Shown in pieces: positions 22,671 through 34,600 of a stretch of DNA of 64,000 nucleotides. The notes beneath the pieces are model-generated. The model saw only the letters and a list, made by a program, of their open reading frames with translations, searched no databases and was not told the DNA's origin. The stretch's first letter is position 1; each line of letters opens with the position of its first letter. The position numbers were made by a program, and so were the translations under genes. Source of the DNA: Nymphaea colorata (lineage: Eukaryota > Streptophyta > Magnoliopsida > Nymphaeales > Nymphaeaceae); assembly GCF_008831285.2 (NCBI RefSeq), contig NC_045138.2, positions 17,517,934 to 17,581,933 on the forward strand, read 5' to 3'.

Positions 22671-24099
22671 CTTCATGGCCAAAACCCATTCCAATGCCAA
22701 TCACGCCCCTCAATTAAGAAAATGCTTTTTCTACGTCGTCACCGGATAACGTCAAACAAATGCATCATCTTATGAAGTTACAAACTCTATTCTAAGTCAC
22801 CAAACTCTTTTATTTTACTGCCACACCCGAGTCGCATCGAGTCGGGTGTGCACTGAACATGGGTGCGGCTCGGACTCACACTCGAGCTCAATTAGAATGT
22901 CATATTACTAAATTACTTATATAATATATGTTGTTCTAATATTTTTCTATGAAATACAATTATTCAAATATGTTATATATATTAATAACTAAATTGTAAT
23001 AATAACATATACATGCTTATTCTTTTATATATATAATAAATTAATAATAATAATAAAATATTCTAGCCGCACCGCCATACTTAAATTTTTTTGGATGTGC
23101 CGCTTCGGCGCCCGCACCTGGCACTCTGGTGACATAAACTCTATTACTTTATAAGGCATGGAAATCAGAAAGGTTAATACCCTTTAAAACAATGTAGTCT
23201 CAATTACTCAATCTTCACAAACGAGTTAGAGAAGGCAATGTGGATTAACCAATTTTGACTTCAGCGCTACAAATCGAGGCAGAGTTTGGGTTTTCATTCA
23301 AGGAAAATCCCACTACCAAGCTTGGAGACAACTCTTTCTTGAACCCATTGCCATCCCCAGACCAGTCCCTTTCAAACACGAGACCCTTTACCCCGACTTT
23401 TGATACTCCATAAACCAAAGAATTTATCACCTAACCTGCCATTGAAGAGACGTAAGTTAAAACCCTTTGAATCCACTTAAGATGGAGCCCTAAGAGGACG
23501 TTTGATGGTGACAGGACATGCGGAACGGAACACGTGTGTCCTGTTTAGTCGATTTTTTTTATCAAACACTGTCCGCAGTAGTACAGGATGAACACGACAT
23601 ACAGTTGGACAGAGAGATATAAGTTATCTTGTGTTATATATTGTTGTGAACTAACCCTCATATCAGCATGTAACAAAACACTCTAACTGCCCTCTCACTT
23701 TCGTTTAACTTTTAAAAGTAACATGCCATTCTAGTGGCGCTGAAACCACAACTTGTTAGCGGTCTGAATGGGACTCACCCAAGCCCAAGTCCCTCTGCCA
23801 CATGCAAGGACCCAAAGCAAGGTTTATAATTTATTAGTGGAAACCAACAACAGGCACTAGCTATAAAATTTACAATTCTTAAAGGGCTCTCAGTATATAA
23901 ATGAAGAAAGCTTTCTTTAAATATTAAATATAAAAAATAAGACTTTTTACAAGCATGTGTGGGCAAGTGACCACCTTGTGTATGAATCAACAAAAGGACG
24001 ACCGAAGTTTTACAAATTGCCCACCAACTTTTCTTTTATAAAATGAAGCAAAAAATGAAGTACTTGCGTGGCATTTTGATACCCGAGAAAACTCGAGAG
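22671..24099. other. Intergenic DNA with small repeat traces
   Basis: No gene was recognised. An AT-rich tract covers about 22905-23060. A patch at about 23490-23620 has inverted TGTCCTG/CAGGACA-type words similar to 25600-25690 and 39380-39420, suggesting a small MITE family. A GTGTGGGCAAGTGACC word at 23958 is another trace of the dispersed repeat. Confidence 0.4.
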
Positions 24100-27000
24100 T
24101 AAGCCTCCTTTTGTTTTTTCTCTTTTTTCCTATACATGGAAATCTTCCTTCCGATGCTTTCTTTTACATAAATAAATAACTAAAATTTGAAACGGGGAAT
24201 ACTGATAAGAACATCTCTGCCCATGAAAATGCCACCACACATAGATATCTGAAAAAAAGCTTATAGGGTCGCAGAAGAATGTACTTCTCTTGCTAATTCA
24301 AGCAAAAACAATAGCGAAAGATGGGCATGTTAATTTCCTACAGATCAGAATCACAGATAATAGATGAGAACTGAATGAGAATGTAATTTTTTCGGACAAG
24401 AGATTGGTTTTCTTCACATATATGTGAGTAGGAGGACTCTTCTTGTGAAGCGTTGTTTCATTCTTTCTCTTGTCCTCCCTTCCTCCAAGTCAAGTGAAAA
24501 GGAAAGAATTGGTGAGCTTTGACAGTCCCGCTTCTGCCAGTATTTGAACTCTTGACCTCCCTTATCGAACAAAAAAAATAATTTTCCAATAGAAATACAG
24601 ATATTGTGTAAATGGGTCCAGAGCAGGTTAGAAATGTAATTCAAAAAGCATATATATCTGCTCTGGTTCAAACTAGTTACAAAGATTCATTTTATATTTT
24701 TTTGCTCCTGAAAATGGACATCTTTCTAGAAAATCAAGCAGTCCAACGTTGGACTCAGACACGACTTTTCTGCATTTGTATTCAATTCGAGTTTGGACAT
24801 ACAAATATATGGAAAAACAAAGAATATATCTAATACGAATATGATCTATTGACATCCCATGAGTGCTAAAAAAAAGTTGCGATTTTGGAAAACTGTGTTT
24901 TTCAAGTAGTAGTACAACGTGATCAGTGTTGAAAGCGAGCAATATTGGCGGATTCTCTTATGCTAGGGAAAATAGAATGGCATTGTTTTCTATTATTTTC
25001 AATCCAATAGAGCTAATTATTTTAAATGTATAATCTAAATTAAACAATTTTCCGAATTTATTATTAAAAACTGACAGAAAGATGTCAAAAAACTAAAATT
25101 CGTATAATTTTTTAAGCAGCAATTAACATGCCTGGGCATTACCTCACTAGCTGCATATCATGGTGTCACACTAAAATGCAGTACCATAGTGATATCACAT
25201 AGTTCTTTGATTTCACTAGATTTTGCACCTTGCTTTTCAATTCTTCTAAGCTTTTAGGTTGTACTGTTTGGAAAACCAGGTTTAATGTCAGAAATCTAGC
25301 TTTTTAACAACTATCACTTAAATAAGCCTTAAATGTCATTATTTAGATGATGAAATTTTTGGCTTCTAAAAAGTTATTTCCTGATCACAGCTTATCCATT
25401 GCTCGTGATAATCACAAACTTATACCCATCAACGGCGATCAGCAACATACATGATACATAATTGCATGCTTAATTGCCATAATCGTCATCACCATGAGAT
25501 GGGCAGAGGTTCTCCGGAAACACACCATAATCCGACCCAGTTATGGAACCAGACATTTTTGGTTAAGAAACACTAATAGCTTTAAATAATTAAATCCCTG
25601 AGAGGTCATTTGATTGTTGTCCATTAAGACAGGACGTCATGTCCATTACACTACTGTCCTGTCTTCATTAAGACGCAATCCATCCCTACAGTTCTATTTC
25701 GTAAAAAAGTGCAAAAAATCTATTTGAAAGTCAGGGCTACCCTTGTGTGCCATGTCATCATCTATTTTTTCATTTTCTAAATGTTTTTATATTTTAACGT
25801 TTAATAAAATTTTGTATGTTTTTCATTTTGTTAAAATTTTATTCAAATTCTGATTTTTTTATTAGTTATATGGACAAGAGCCTACCTCACTTCATATACC
25901 CAATCATGTGAAAACAAATGGGCAATACGCTTCATGGAGTCTTCATCTTAGAAATTAATAACGAAAGAAAACATAAAATTATATATGGAGAAAAACGATG
26001 AAGACGATTGAATCAAAATCCCATCACCAATGTAGTAACCACTGTTTTTAAAATCGGTGAGAATCCGCCTGAATCGGCCAATTCGAATCAATTCGGTTTT
26101 TTACCCATTCGCTTCAAGGCCGATTCAACGCCCACAAAAAAAATTGGCGATTTTCGTAAGAATCGGCTGAAAATCGAGCGATTCTTCGAACCTTCCGATT
26201 CCGCAACCTTCTTTTAAAGGTCATCTGCTACAACCCGTTTCGTTTTAGGGTTATCTGATACAACCCACCCTACCTTGTGCATGGACAAAAGGGGGACCAA
26301 AGTTTTACAAATTTCCCTAAACTTTATTTTTGTTATTAAAATGAGCCATATAGTAAGTTTTAATTCATTTCGTTGGACCTTAAATAATAACTGATTCTTA
26401 TTGCTAGTTAAAAAAAAATGTTGCCAGCAGGTGCAGAATCCCCATTAAAAAAGAGTTTATTGTGTTATGTTAATTTTTTAAATTTTTTCTTCTTATTTGT
26501 GACTGATTTTGTAATTGTTTAATTTTTAAATTTAAATTACATTTTAATCAAATCTGATTTACAAACAATTCAGAATCCGATTTGATTCACCGATTTATTA
26601 AGTCATTTAGCATTCTGATTCAAGACTTTGTTAACATTGGTAAAAATATGTGAACGGTAGTCTTCATGGAGCATTTATTAACAGAAATTAAATAAATAAA
26701 AATAATAAAATTATATAAAAAAAAAATGATAAGGAAGATTGGAATATTTTGCACTCGTCAATGTAAAGCAAGTGGGCAGTACGTTTCATGGAATGCTGAC
26801 CATAATGATTAAGTGATTGCTAAAAAAATAAAACTATATGTGAAGAAAAATGATAAGAAAGATTGGAAAATCCTTTCCTTCCTGATTTACCTAGAGATTA
26901 CTTCAGGTAATTGGTACAGTTCTCTCTCTCTTGGAAATCCATCTACTTCCTGTATATTATTGTTCATCTTCAGAGGGTTGCGAGCATTGGTGACAAAGTC

Positions 27001-27370
27001 GACAAGAATCGATCAGAATTCACTTGGGGTGGTTGGAATAGCCTCCTGCTTACCGGAATTCTCTTAAATATGTTCTCAATTTGCTCCTTAGTTTGTAGAT
27101 TTCATAAAGTATTTATTCATTTACGTTTTTCTGTTTTTGGTTTTCAATTTTTCATTTTCATTGCCCCAAAAGCTAGATCCCAAGATATCGAACAAAATGC
27201 CCACAGAAAAACAAACCCTTACCAGAAAGCAAGCAACCGTAAATCGCTAGATTTATCAGAACTCTCCAAAGTTGAAACCCTTGAGCTCCTGTAAACCCTG
27301 AAATTTCAGTCAATCATAGTCCGAACAGAGATCTCTCCTAGAGAGAGAGAGAGAGAGAGAAAGATAGAGA
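24100..27370 (+). repeat. Segmental duplication, copy 2 (partner 15220-19330)
   Basis: Collinear with 15220-19330 in at least six blocks and same orientation. It lacks the U-box foldback and instead has its own insertions, for example 24690-24860, a reversed copy of the 4595-type element ending at ATTGACATCCCA. It ends with the GA microsatellite at 27341-27361, matching 19299-19317 in copy 1. No intact gene is present. Confidence 0.7.
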
Positions 27371-29450
27371 AAGCAAAGGGTATTGAGAGAGGGACGAGAA
27401 AAGGGGATCTGTTTATGAAGACAAACGCAAGGAAGAAAGGAAAGACTCTCTCTCTCTCATTTCTTTCTCTACAGGGAAAGTGAGGAAAGAAGGAGGAAAG
27501 GAAGCTTCGAGCGGCGAAGAGGCTGCCCGGCTTTAGCGCATCCAACGACGCCCAAGGAAGCCGTGTGTTGCAGTCGACGAAAAATCTACGTTTCGTTTGC
27601 ACGCGCTAAAGTCGTGCACGAAGTGTCCTTATAGAGGTGGTGAGCAAGAAATATGACGATGAGTTTGGAGGAGGTTGATTTGGTTCCACAAACTCATCTT
27701 AGATATAATAAGAAAAGTGGCATTTCTTTAGTAGTGTTGTTTGCCTCAAAGGTGAAAAGAGTCCGCTCACGTTCTTCTTTCTTGTTCCTATTCTTCTAAA
27801 ATTTGAGAGTTCATTGCTTCTAAATTCTTCAAGAGAAGTATATTTCCCCAACGCACCATTGGTTCTCTTGTAGTTTCAAAAGAGGGTGAATTATAAAATA
27901 CTGAAAAATATGTTTTCACATTATACTTTGGAGAATATGGTGTAGACGTAATTCCACAATCCATAATGAAGAAACCATGTCTCCACAACAAGACTCTCAA
28001 GCCATCTGGCGGGTTTGTGTCCATGGCTTCTATGCTACCTTAAGAGACTCCGTTGATGATAGGAAAAACCTTCAGGTTTGGCTGGCTACAGGATCCTTCC
28101 TGACAAGTCTCCCCCATTATTAACAGGTCAAGCTTGTCTTCAAGTTGCCTTCGTAACTTCTAGTGGTAGAAAGTTGGTCGCCTTTCTGTTTACAGACACG
28201 AAAGGTCTACGTCTTGACCAAGGAGTACAGTAGTGGGAGGATATCAATGACCTACCTGAAGACACCATTCTCCGACAGCGCTTGATGGGTGGTGGCTTGG
28301 ACAGGTTTCAGAAGATTTTGCTGATTTCTAACAATATGGCAAAGCATCTACGGCAACATCTTTCACAGGGTGCAAATTCTGCAAAACAACAACCTGCATA
28401 TGATATTTTGTCTCTTGTAACCCAAGCTATGTAAATCTGGTTCTTTCAACTTTTGGTTTCAACTTGGTTTGTTTTTTTCCTGGCTCGCTCTAGCTCTTAA
28501 GTTAGAGTGACTGCCTATTTTTACTATATATATTTTTGCTATTGAAATAAAAGGTTAAGGGGCCTTTCTCCCGCAGGGTTGTTGCGGAAGTGTCCTTATA
28601 AAAAGAGAAAGTAGAGAGAGAGCCTTTTCTTCTCCTTATTCCTATCCCCTTGCTTGTCTTAATAAACAAATTCCCTTTCTTTATATATATATATATATAC
28701 CCTTCATGTTTCATCTCCTTTCAGATGAATTCGTTCAGATGAATTCGTGGAGATGATTGATTGACTGAGTAGGGTTTCAATATTTTTTGGAGATTTTTGG
28801 TCACTTTAGCCATTTTTGGTTGCTTTCTTCCTTATTAGGGTTTTCCTTTTCGGAGATTTTGATTGATTTATCGGGTTTTGTTTTTGTTTTTTTGTGCATT
28901 GGCGTCTAAAACTTTAAAAATTACATTTTCTGAATTCAGGAACCTCGCCATATTTCAGCTTGTATATCAGTGTCTTATTTTTGCAGCAAGATGATTGATG
29001 CCATAGGAATTTGAGATCCGACCACCTATTATGCCGGCCCCGATTTTTGCCCAACCCTTTTGGCTTGTACTATTTCTATAGGTAATTTTTTTTTGTTATA
29101 AACTAATTAAAAGGAAAAATAAAGCTTTTTTTACAAAATGAACATACAAAGAATTTTAATTTACTCTAGCAGGCCTCATATAATAACTGGATTTAAATGC
29201 AAGTTCAAAAAATGTCTCTAGGAGGCGCAGAATCCCCATTAAAAAATATTTGTTATGTTGTGTTACTTTTAAATTTTTTGCCCTTTTTCTGACTGATATT
29301 TTAATTTTTTAATATTTACCTAATTGGTACAACTCAAACCTATTGAAAAGAACAGTTCATTAGTGAAAGTAATGTTCGGGAATTGAGTATGCAGTTTGAT
29401 CTCAATTTAGTATAACACATAGTGGGGTGCTTATCATCAACTATTCTTTT
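27371..29450. other. Intergenic DNA with a decayed coding-like patch
   Basis: Mostly AT-rich. The stretch 27985-28434 looks like decayed coding sequence (see 28233-28434). An AT microsatellite lies at 28682-28700. The 27430-27600 stretch is more GC-rich, but its open frame on the minus strand has no recognisable domain. Confidence 0.4.
28233..28434 (+). pseudogene. Unrecognised coding-like fragment
   Basis: An open frame without a start codon reads WEDINDLPEDTILRQRLMGG, then DRFQKILLISNNMAKHLRQH and ends YDILSLVTQAM-stop. Amino-acid composition looks protein-like, and a second frame just upstream (27981-28125, MSPQQDSQAIWRVCVHGFYA onward) also looks coding but is interrupted. I do not recognise the family. 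It may be the decayed 3' end of a gene. Confidence 0.3.
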
Positions 29451-29634
29451 TCAATTGGTTTTTTTTTACACCAATTTAGAACTCAGGCAAGTTTCCATCG
29501 AGAAAGTGTTGATATGGTCAGCATTTCTTCTTTGTTCTTGTTCTTCTTTTGGAGATTTCCGTTTTAGATCTTTGCAGAGGCTTTTCTAACCATTGAAGCT
29601 ATTGAAGACAAGTTGTTTTTTTCTTTGTTGTGCC

Positions 29635-29812
29635 GAAAAATGTTTCAAATAATTATAGCTTATGCAAGCACCATATGTTAATGTCTTTTATTTCTATACA
29701 AAAAAAAGTATCAAACATAAGCTATAGTTGTTTGATATTTTTTTTATAGAAATAAAAGATATTAACGTATGTATGGTATTTGCATAAGCCATAATTATTT
29801 GAAACATTTTTC
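29635..29812. repeat. Hairpin-forming inverted repeat, about 80-bp arms
   Basis: AAAAATGTTTCAAATAATTA (29636-29655) pairs with TAATTATTTGAAACATTTTT near 29791-29810, and CTTTTATTTCTATACAAAAA pairs with TTTTTATAGAAATAAAAGAT. The loop is about 10 bp. The size and AT content suit a MITE; a small-RNA precursor is possible but unsupported. Confidence 0.75.
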
Positions 29813-30061
29813 TTTGATGCATTCGTTCTTTATTATTTTGCTATGCATTGCAAGATGGTCGCTACTTAAACCATTTTTATCAGAAGTCGTGCTCATCTTT
29901 TGCATGTATTTGAGTAATTTTGCGTATCTTTCTTCTCAGTAGTGCAACTAGCGTGTCAACCATGTCACTGGCACTGGCTTCTTTGGGTTCTACGAGTTGC
30001 TTTAGTTGTGCGACACAAGAAAAAGAAAAAAACAACTTGTCTTTGATAGCCTCAATGCAGT

Positions 30062-30228
30062 GGAGGAGCAAGAAATTTTTAGCTATGGGCACTGATATAA
30101 AAATTCTTATTTTTCAAGGGACACAACATATGTAACTAAGTAAATATTTGTAAGGAATTTATGTAAAAACATATAAGAATAAATAAAAATTTTGTTGCTG
30201 GCGTGGGCAACTGCCCACGCCAGCCTAT
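30062..30228. repeat. Dispersed repeat copy with perfect 12-bp palindrome
   Basis: Starts TGGAGGAGCAAGAAATTTTT and ends with CTGGCGTGGGCA-AC-TGCCCACGCCAG (30197-30222), a perfect 12-bp inverted repeat with 2-bp spacer. This is the best-preserved copy of the GTGGGCAANTGCCCAC family in the window. Confidence 0.6.
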
Positions 30229-30482
30229 ATGTAGTTAGGTTACTGTTTCAATGGTTGAAAAAGCCTCTGCAAAGATCTAAAATGAGAATCTCCCAAAGAA
30301 AAAAAAAAACAAAGAAGAAATGTTGATCATATCAACACTTTCTTGATCTAAACGTGCCTGAGTTCTAAAATGGTGTCAAAAAAAAAATCTGAATGCAGTT
30401 TTGCCTTTTCTTTTTTATATGGAACAATATTCAGACACGCAGTCATATTGGCCGTTTTGTCCGTTCAAACCTTTTGTTTCTT

Positions 30483-31584
30483 TAAGGTCCCGTTTGGTCT
30501 GGAAATTTAGAATTGAAAAAATATTTCTAAAAATATATTTTTTATAATAAAAGAATATGAATTTTTTTTTCGATTCTCATTTTGATGTATGTGTGATGAC
30601 TGAGATTCTTCTTTTGATGAAAAAGAAATATATTTTTTGATGAAAAAGAAATATATTCCTAGAAACCTTATAAAAGACCTAAATGTAAAAAGAGTTTGAG
30701 TAAACTTACAAATAAAAAACAAGAAAGGAATTACTTATTAGACAAGTCAATGGGTTCCAACTTCCAAGTGCATGAGAGCCAGGTAATCAGAAAATTCTCA
30801 GGCATATTGGTAGGCATAAAAAATTTCTACTATGTTGCATAAGCATAAATTGAATGAAGCAAACATCCATCATTTTCTAAACTATGTGCATATTCACTAG
30901 CTCCACACGAATATCCTTAAGAACAAACGTTCAGTATTAGTTAAAACATGAAAAGTGATTTCATCAAGAATCCTAAAAAAGTAAAAATAACATAAAAGGT
31001 CATGTATCTTCACCAAAAGATTATTTGATTCTCAATTGATCTAAAATTGGCCTACATGTGATCATTGTGAGATCCACACAAATATCTTCAGAATTGCACC
31101 AACTTTGCAATTTAGAGGAGGACAGTGAGTAAAGATGGCATACAATAGAGGCACCAATGGTAAACATATATACAATTATCCTCCAAATCTTAATGCCTTA
31201 AGTTATTTTAATCAAATATACCCATATAAATCACTATGTCTGCTTTGATAAGAATCAACTCCGAGCTCCTCTGAATAGGACAATACTATGAGAGTGAGAA
31301 GGCGAGAGAGGCAACGAGCAGCAGGCGGTTGAGCAAGGGCGAGAGATACGATCAAGGGAGGCGGCAGCCGCAGGAGGGAGGCAAGATGTGAGCGTGCCCT
31401 AACGGGCAAAAAAAAAAACCGGAAATATGTTTCCACCTCTCGCGGTGGAAACATTTTTCCGAAAGAAAAAATTCCGATTCCAACCTCAACGGTAAAAAGT
31501 ATTTTTCTACCTTTGATAAACAAGAAAAATTTTAAAATTTTGATTCAGTTACAGTGCTCTTCCAGGCCATCAAACGGGCCCTAA
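30483..31584. mobile_element. TIR transposon remnant (PIF/Harbinger- or hAT-like), about 1.1 kb
   Basis: Left end TTAAGGTCCCGTTTGGTCTGG and right end CCATCAAACGGGCCCTAAGG are imperfect inverted repeats of the common plant GGGYCCGTTTGG class. TAA flanks both ends and could be the 3-bp target duplication typical of PIF/Harbinger. The interior codes for no recognisable transposase; it includes AAGAAATATATT-type direct repeats at 30624-30657. Confidence 0.6.
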
Positions 31585-31857
31585 GGGAATTTGATTACGT
31601 AAAAATTGCAATTAGAACTTTTTTATTCATCTTGCTGCTAATGTTATGAACAATAGATGTAACTAGCCCTGGTTTCAGCTCATTTCTCTTACAAACGAAG
31701 CTTCCAGAAGCACCATCTCAGCAATTTTTCATGCAGCGGAAGTTCCGCAAAAATATGAACGCAATATCAAGAATTTTCTTCGGATACACAAGTATTTGAA
31801 ACAAGCAAAATAAGTACAACAGACCCTTCATAAGTATGTCCCAAGGGGTTGCGTAGC

Positions 31858-32075
31858 ATAGGGGCGAAGCCATTAATTTTTTGTCACAGAGGCCAAACTA
31901 TAGTTTTAAAATTTTAACAAGAGCCGAAATAAAAATTTCGAATTTTTTATATGTATTAAACTAATTTTTTTTAGATTTGCACATAAATTTTTAATGTTTT
32001 AAAAATATAAAGAGGGGGAGAGGGGGTGGGGCCAAGGCCCATGCAGGCTCTCCTTCCCTTTGCCCCTGCTAGGGT
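31858..32075. repeat. Dispersed GGGGCGAAGCC repeat copy
   Basis: Begins AGGGGCGAAGCCATTAATTT and ends GGCCCATGCAGGCTCTCCTT followed by TTTGCCCCTGC. The start resembles the 11096 copy. Non-coding; resembles degenerate plant retrotransposon or MITE ends. Confidence 0.5.
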
Positions 32076-33682
32076 GGTTGTTGTCACGTCTCAATGCGTT
32101 ATTTCTCTGAATCGTAATAGATTATGAAGTAAGCTCTCTGGAGCCTGCAGATAGTTTATCGTCTCAAGATGTTGCCTACTACGCGGCCTAGTGTGCGTTC
32201 CAGTGCTGCTGGAACGAGAAAATGGATCCATGAACCTAACCAGACACGCTTTATTTGGCTAGAAGTAACTGAAGAAATGGGTCAGTTTTTAGGTCGGTTT
32301 AGAACAAATCAGACCTCAAATCTGATGCACGCAAACGGGTCGAGCTTTGATCCACGCCTAGTTTTCGGATCAGCATAGCATACCCATATCCAAAATCGGG
32401 CGATTATGTCACCCACGTGGACCAAGTCCAAAGACAACCTGCAGATCCTAGATATGGATCAAGTCATGTTGGAAGAGCTGGTCCGTTTCGATTCGTGTTC
32501 AATGTTGTGAAAGCTTTTAGATTAAGACCCTTTACCATGCTCGATGAAAGATATCCATTTTCATGGGCAAACACTCAAATGGATCTCTCTTTCGTGTTTG
32601 AATCAGGTTAAGATATACATCAGCTTCGTTATTTATTTCCTTTCACATTGATACAGACATAGACCCATTTGTTCACAATATGTGTTTTTAATAAATTAGT
32701 TATTTGGTTCAAATTACCAAATAAGAGCACCATTCATCCTCAAACCAGGCTTACTTAGTGAATTTTCTCTCTCTTAAATAACCAAAGTAGTATCTCATTA
32801 GGTTGGGTCAGGAGCACGTGAAGAGGCACATATAGTTTGATTCCTACGGATGCTGTGCATTCGTGTTTTAAGAGGTGGAGTATGGTACCTAAGTTGAATG
32901 GTGCACCACTATTATTATTAGTGCCGATGCAACTCGAAATATCAAAAAGGGAGAACGGGAGGGCTTTCCGGCTCTTTTTCATTCCGCGAGTCGTAAGCCT
33001 CTAACTCCCCTTGAGAATAACCATGGGAATGCTTTTAATGATTTTGACGCTCTTTCTGAAACTCAACAAATTGTTTAACTGCAAAGTCAAAGTTCTTGTG
33101 GAAAACACACAAATGCAACTAACTAGCAGATACATCTGCCAAAAAGAGAAGAAGAAAATCCAATGAACCATGGTTGGCTGATGGGAATTAACTACTAGCA
33201 AATAAAAAACAGAATCCAGTCTTCAGTGAAGAGAATGGAAGATGGAAGGGCATTAGAAAGGACTTCTCGTCATCCCTTTTAGGCATAGAGATTCATGGAT
33301 TAAGTCGCAAGCGTAGTCAGTAATAACGTCTTGAAATTTTAAACGGCAAGTGAGAAACTAATAACACAAACATCAAAAGATAAATAGATTTGCAACATAT
33401 AAAAAATAGAAAATAAAAAAAACTATTTTACATTAAAAAACTAAAAAAAACTAAAAAAATACAAAAAACGCATTGAAACGTGTTTTTTTTTTTCTTAACG
33501 TTTTTCCCCAAAACATGTTTTTTTAAAGCTTTAAACAACTAGTTAATTTATCACGTTTTTTTCGAAAAAATTGTGTTTTCTTTTACTATGGTCGCAAGTC
33601 CACAAACCCATGGCGTTAGCTTGATATCAGGAGTGACAAAGGTAGATAACCATCCAAACCTCTGTCGGTAATAGTGCACGTA
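32076..33682. other. Intergenic DNA, no gene seen
   Basis: Several short open frames (for example 32169-32378 and 32417-32611) have no recognisable domain. A- and T-rich runs dominate 33400-33590. Confidence 0.4.
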
Positions 33683-34600
33683 GAGATGTCAATATATCTG
33701 ATTAGGATCGGATCTCCAATGAACCATTTCAAAAAGGATTAGGAGGCACTTGTATGCCACTTCAAAACTTGGTTTTGGAATTGCCTCCAAAACCACTTTT
33801 GAAAAGGGTTTGGATGACAAGAAAATGTTGTTTTGTGAAGAAGTGTTTTCACATCCTAGCATCGACTGGTAGGCGTTGTTGAGTCGTGCGGAAACTCCGA
33901 TGCGGTAAGCCGCCTCAGAAAATCTGCTCGCACCTTAGCCAAGTCGACCTCGAGCTACCAAGTCCGGGACTCACTGTCTCTAAGACGACACGAAAAGTCC
34001 ACTTATAATTTTCAATGAACTTATAACAAGAAGAAAGACTTGCTTAAAAAGATATTTCATGTTCTAATTCCATGTCAAAAATTGGAAATCTCATTCGTTT
34101 AGAACAACAAAGAACAATTATTCAGGTCCAACAACGAGTTTTCCAACAAGCCTTACAAGGGGATCTAGGAAGAAAAACAATAACCTGCTTTTAAATAGTG
34201 AATGCCTGGTTTTTCACCTGGTCACCCAAACATGCAAACTAGGTTGCAAAAACTCTTTTAGTAACCAAGTTCCCACAAAACTTGGTTTTTGTAAAACCAA
34301 GTTTTAGAGGGTGGCATTCAAACACCCCCTTAATATCTCATTAAGAAATTGGATCACATTCAAATTTAAGGAATGACATTCTATTGGATTTGGATTCACA
34401 TATACATGGTCAAATTTCAGATTTGAAACATATTTAGTAAATATCCTATATCTAGTGCTCTTACATTCTGAAGATTGGTCAAATTCGGTTGAAAATTTGG
34501 ATTCGGACGTGAATGTAAAAATCAAATTCAGATTGTGAAATTATATTTTAGATTCAAATTCAGATATGACTTTTGTTTGTTCATGTTCAAATCCGAACAT
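33683..34600 (+). mobile_element. Older hAT/MITE-like repeat, split by a younger element
   Basis: The flanks 33683-33738 (AGAGATGTCAATATATCTGA) and 34333-34600 (AAATTGGATCACATTCAAAT onward) together resemble the single uninterrupted element at 4595-4870. They are separated by the TIR element at 33739-34332, showing nested insertion. Confidence 0.5.
33739..34332. mobile_element. MITE with about 40-bp terminal inverted repeats
   Basis: Left end TTAGGAGGCACTTGTATGCC then ACTTCAAAACTTGGTTTT; right end read in reverse TTAAGGGGGTGTTTGAATGCC then CTAAAACTTGGTTTT. Length 594 bp, no transposase. TTA/TAA at the two edges fits a 3-bp target duplication. A GC-richer patch at about 33860-33995 in the middle looks like unrelated captured sequence. 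Confidence 0.65.

Larger units (their letters stand above)
29453..30390. repeat. Foldback with arms of about 150 bp and nested hairpin
   Basis: Left arm about 29453-29608 and right arm about 30236-30390 are inverted copies: TTTTAGATCTTTGCAGAGGC (left) against GCCTCTGCAAAGATCTAAAA (right), and TTTAGAACTCAGGCAAG against GTGCCTGAGTTCTAAA. The interior holds a second inverted repeat (29635-29812) and a dispersed-repeat copy (30062-30228). Confidence 0.8.
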
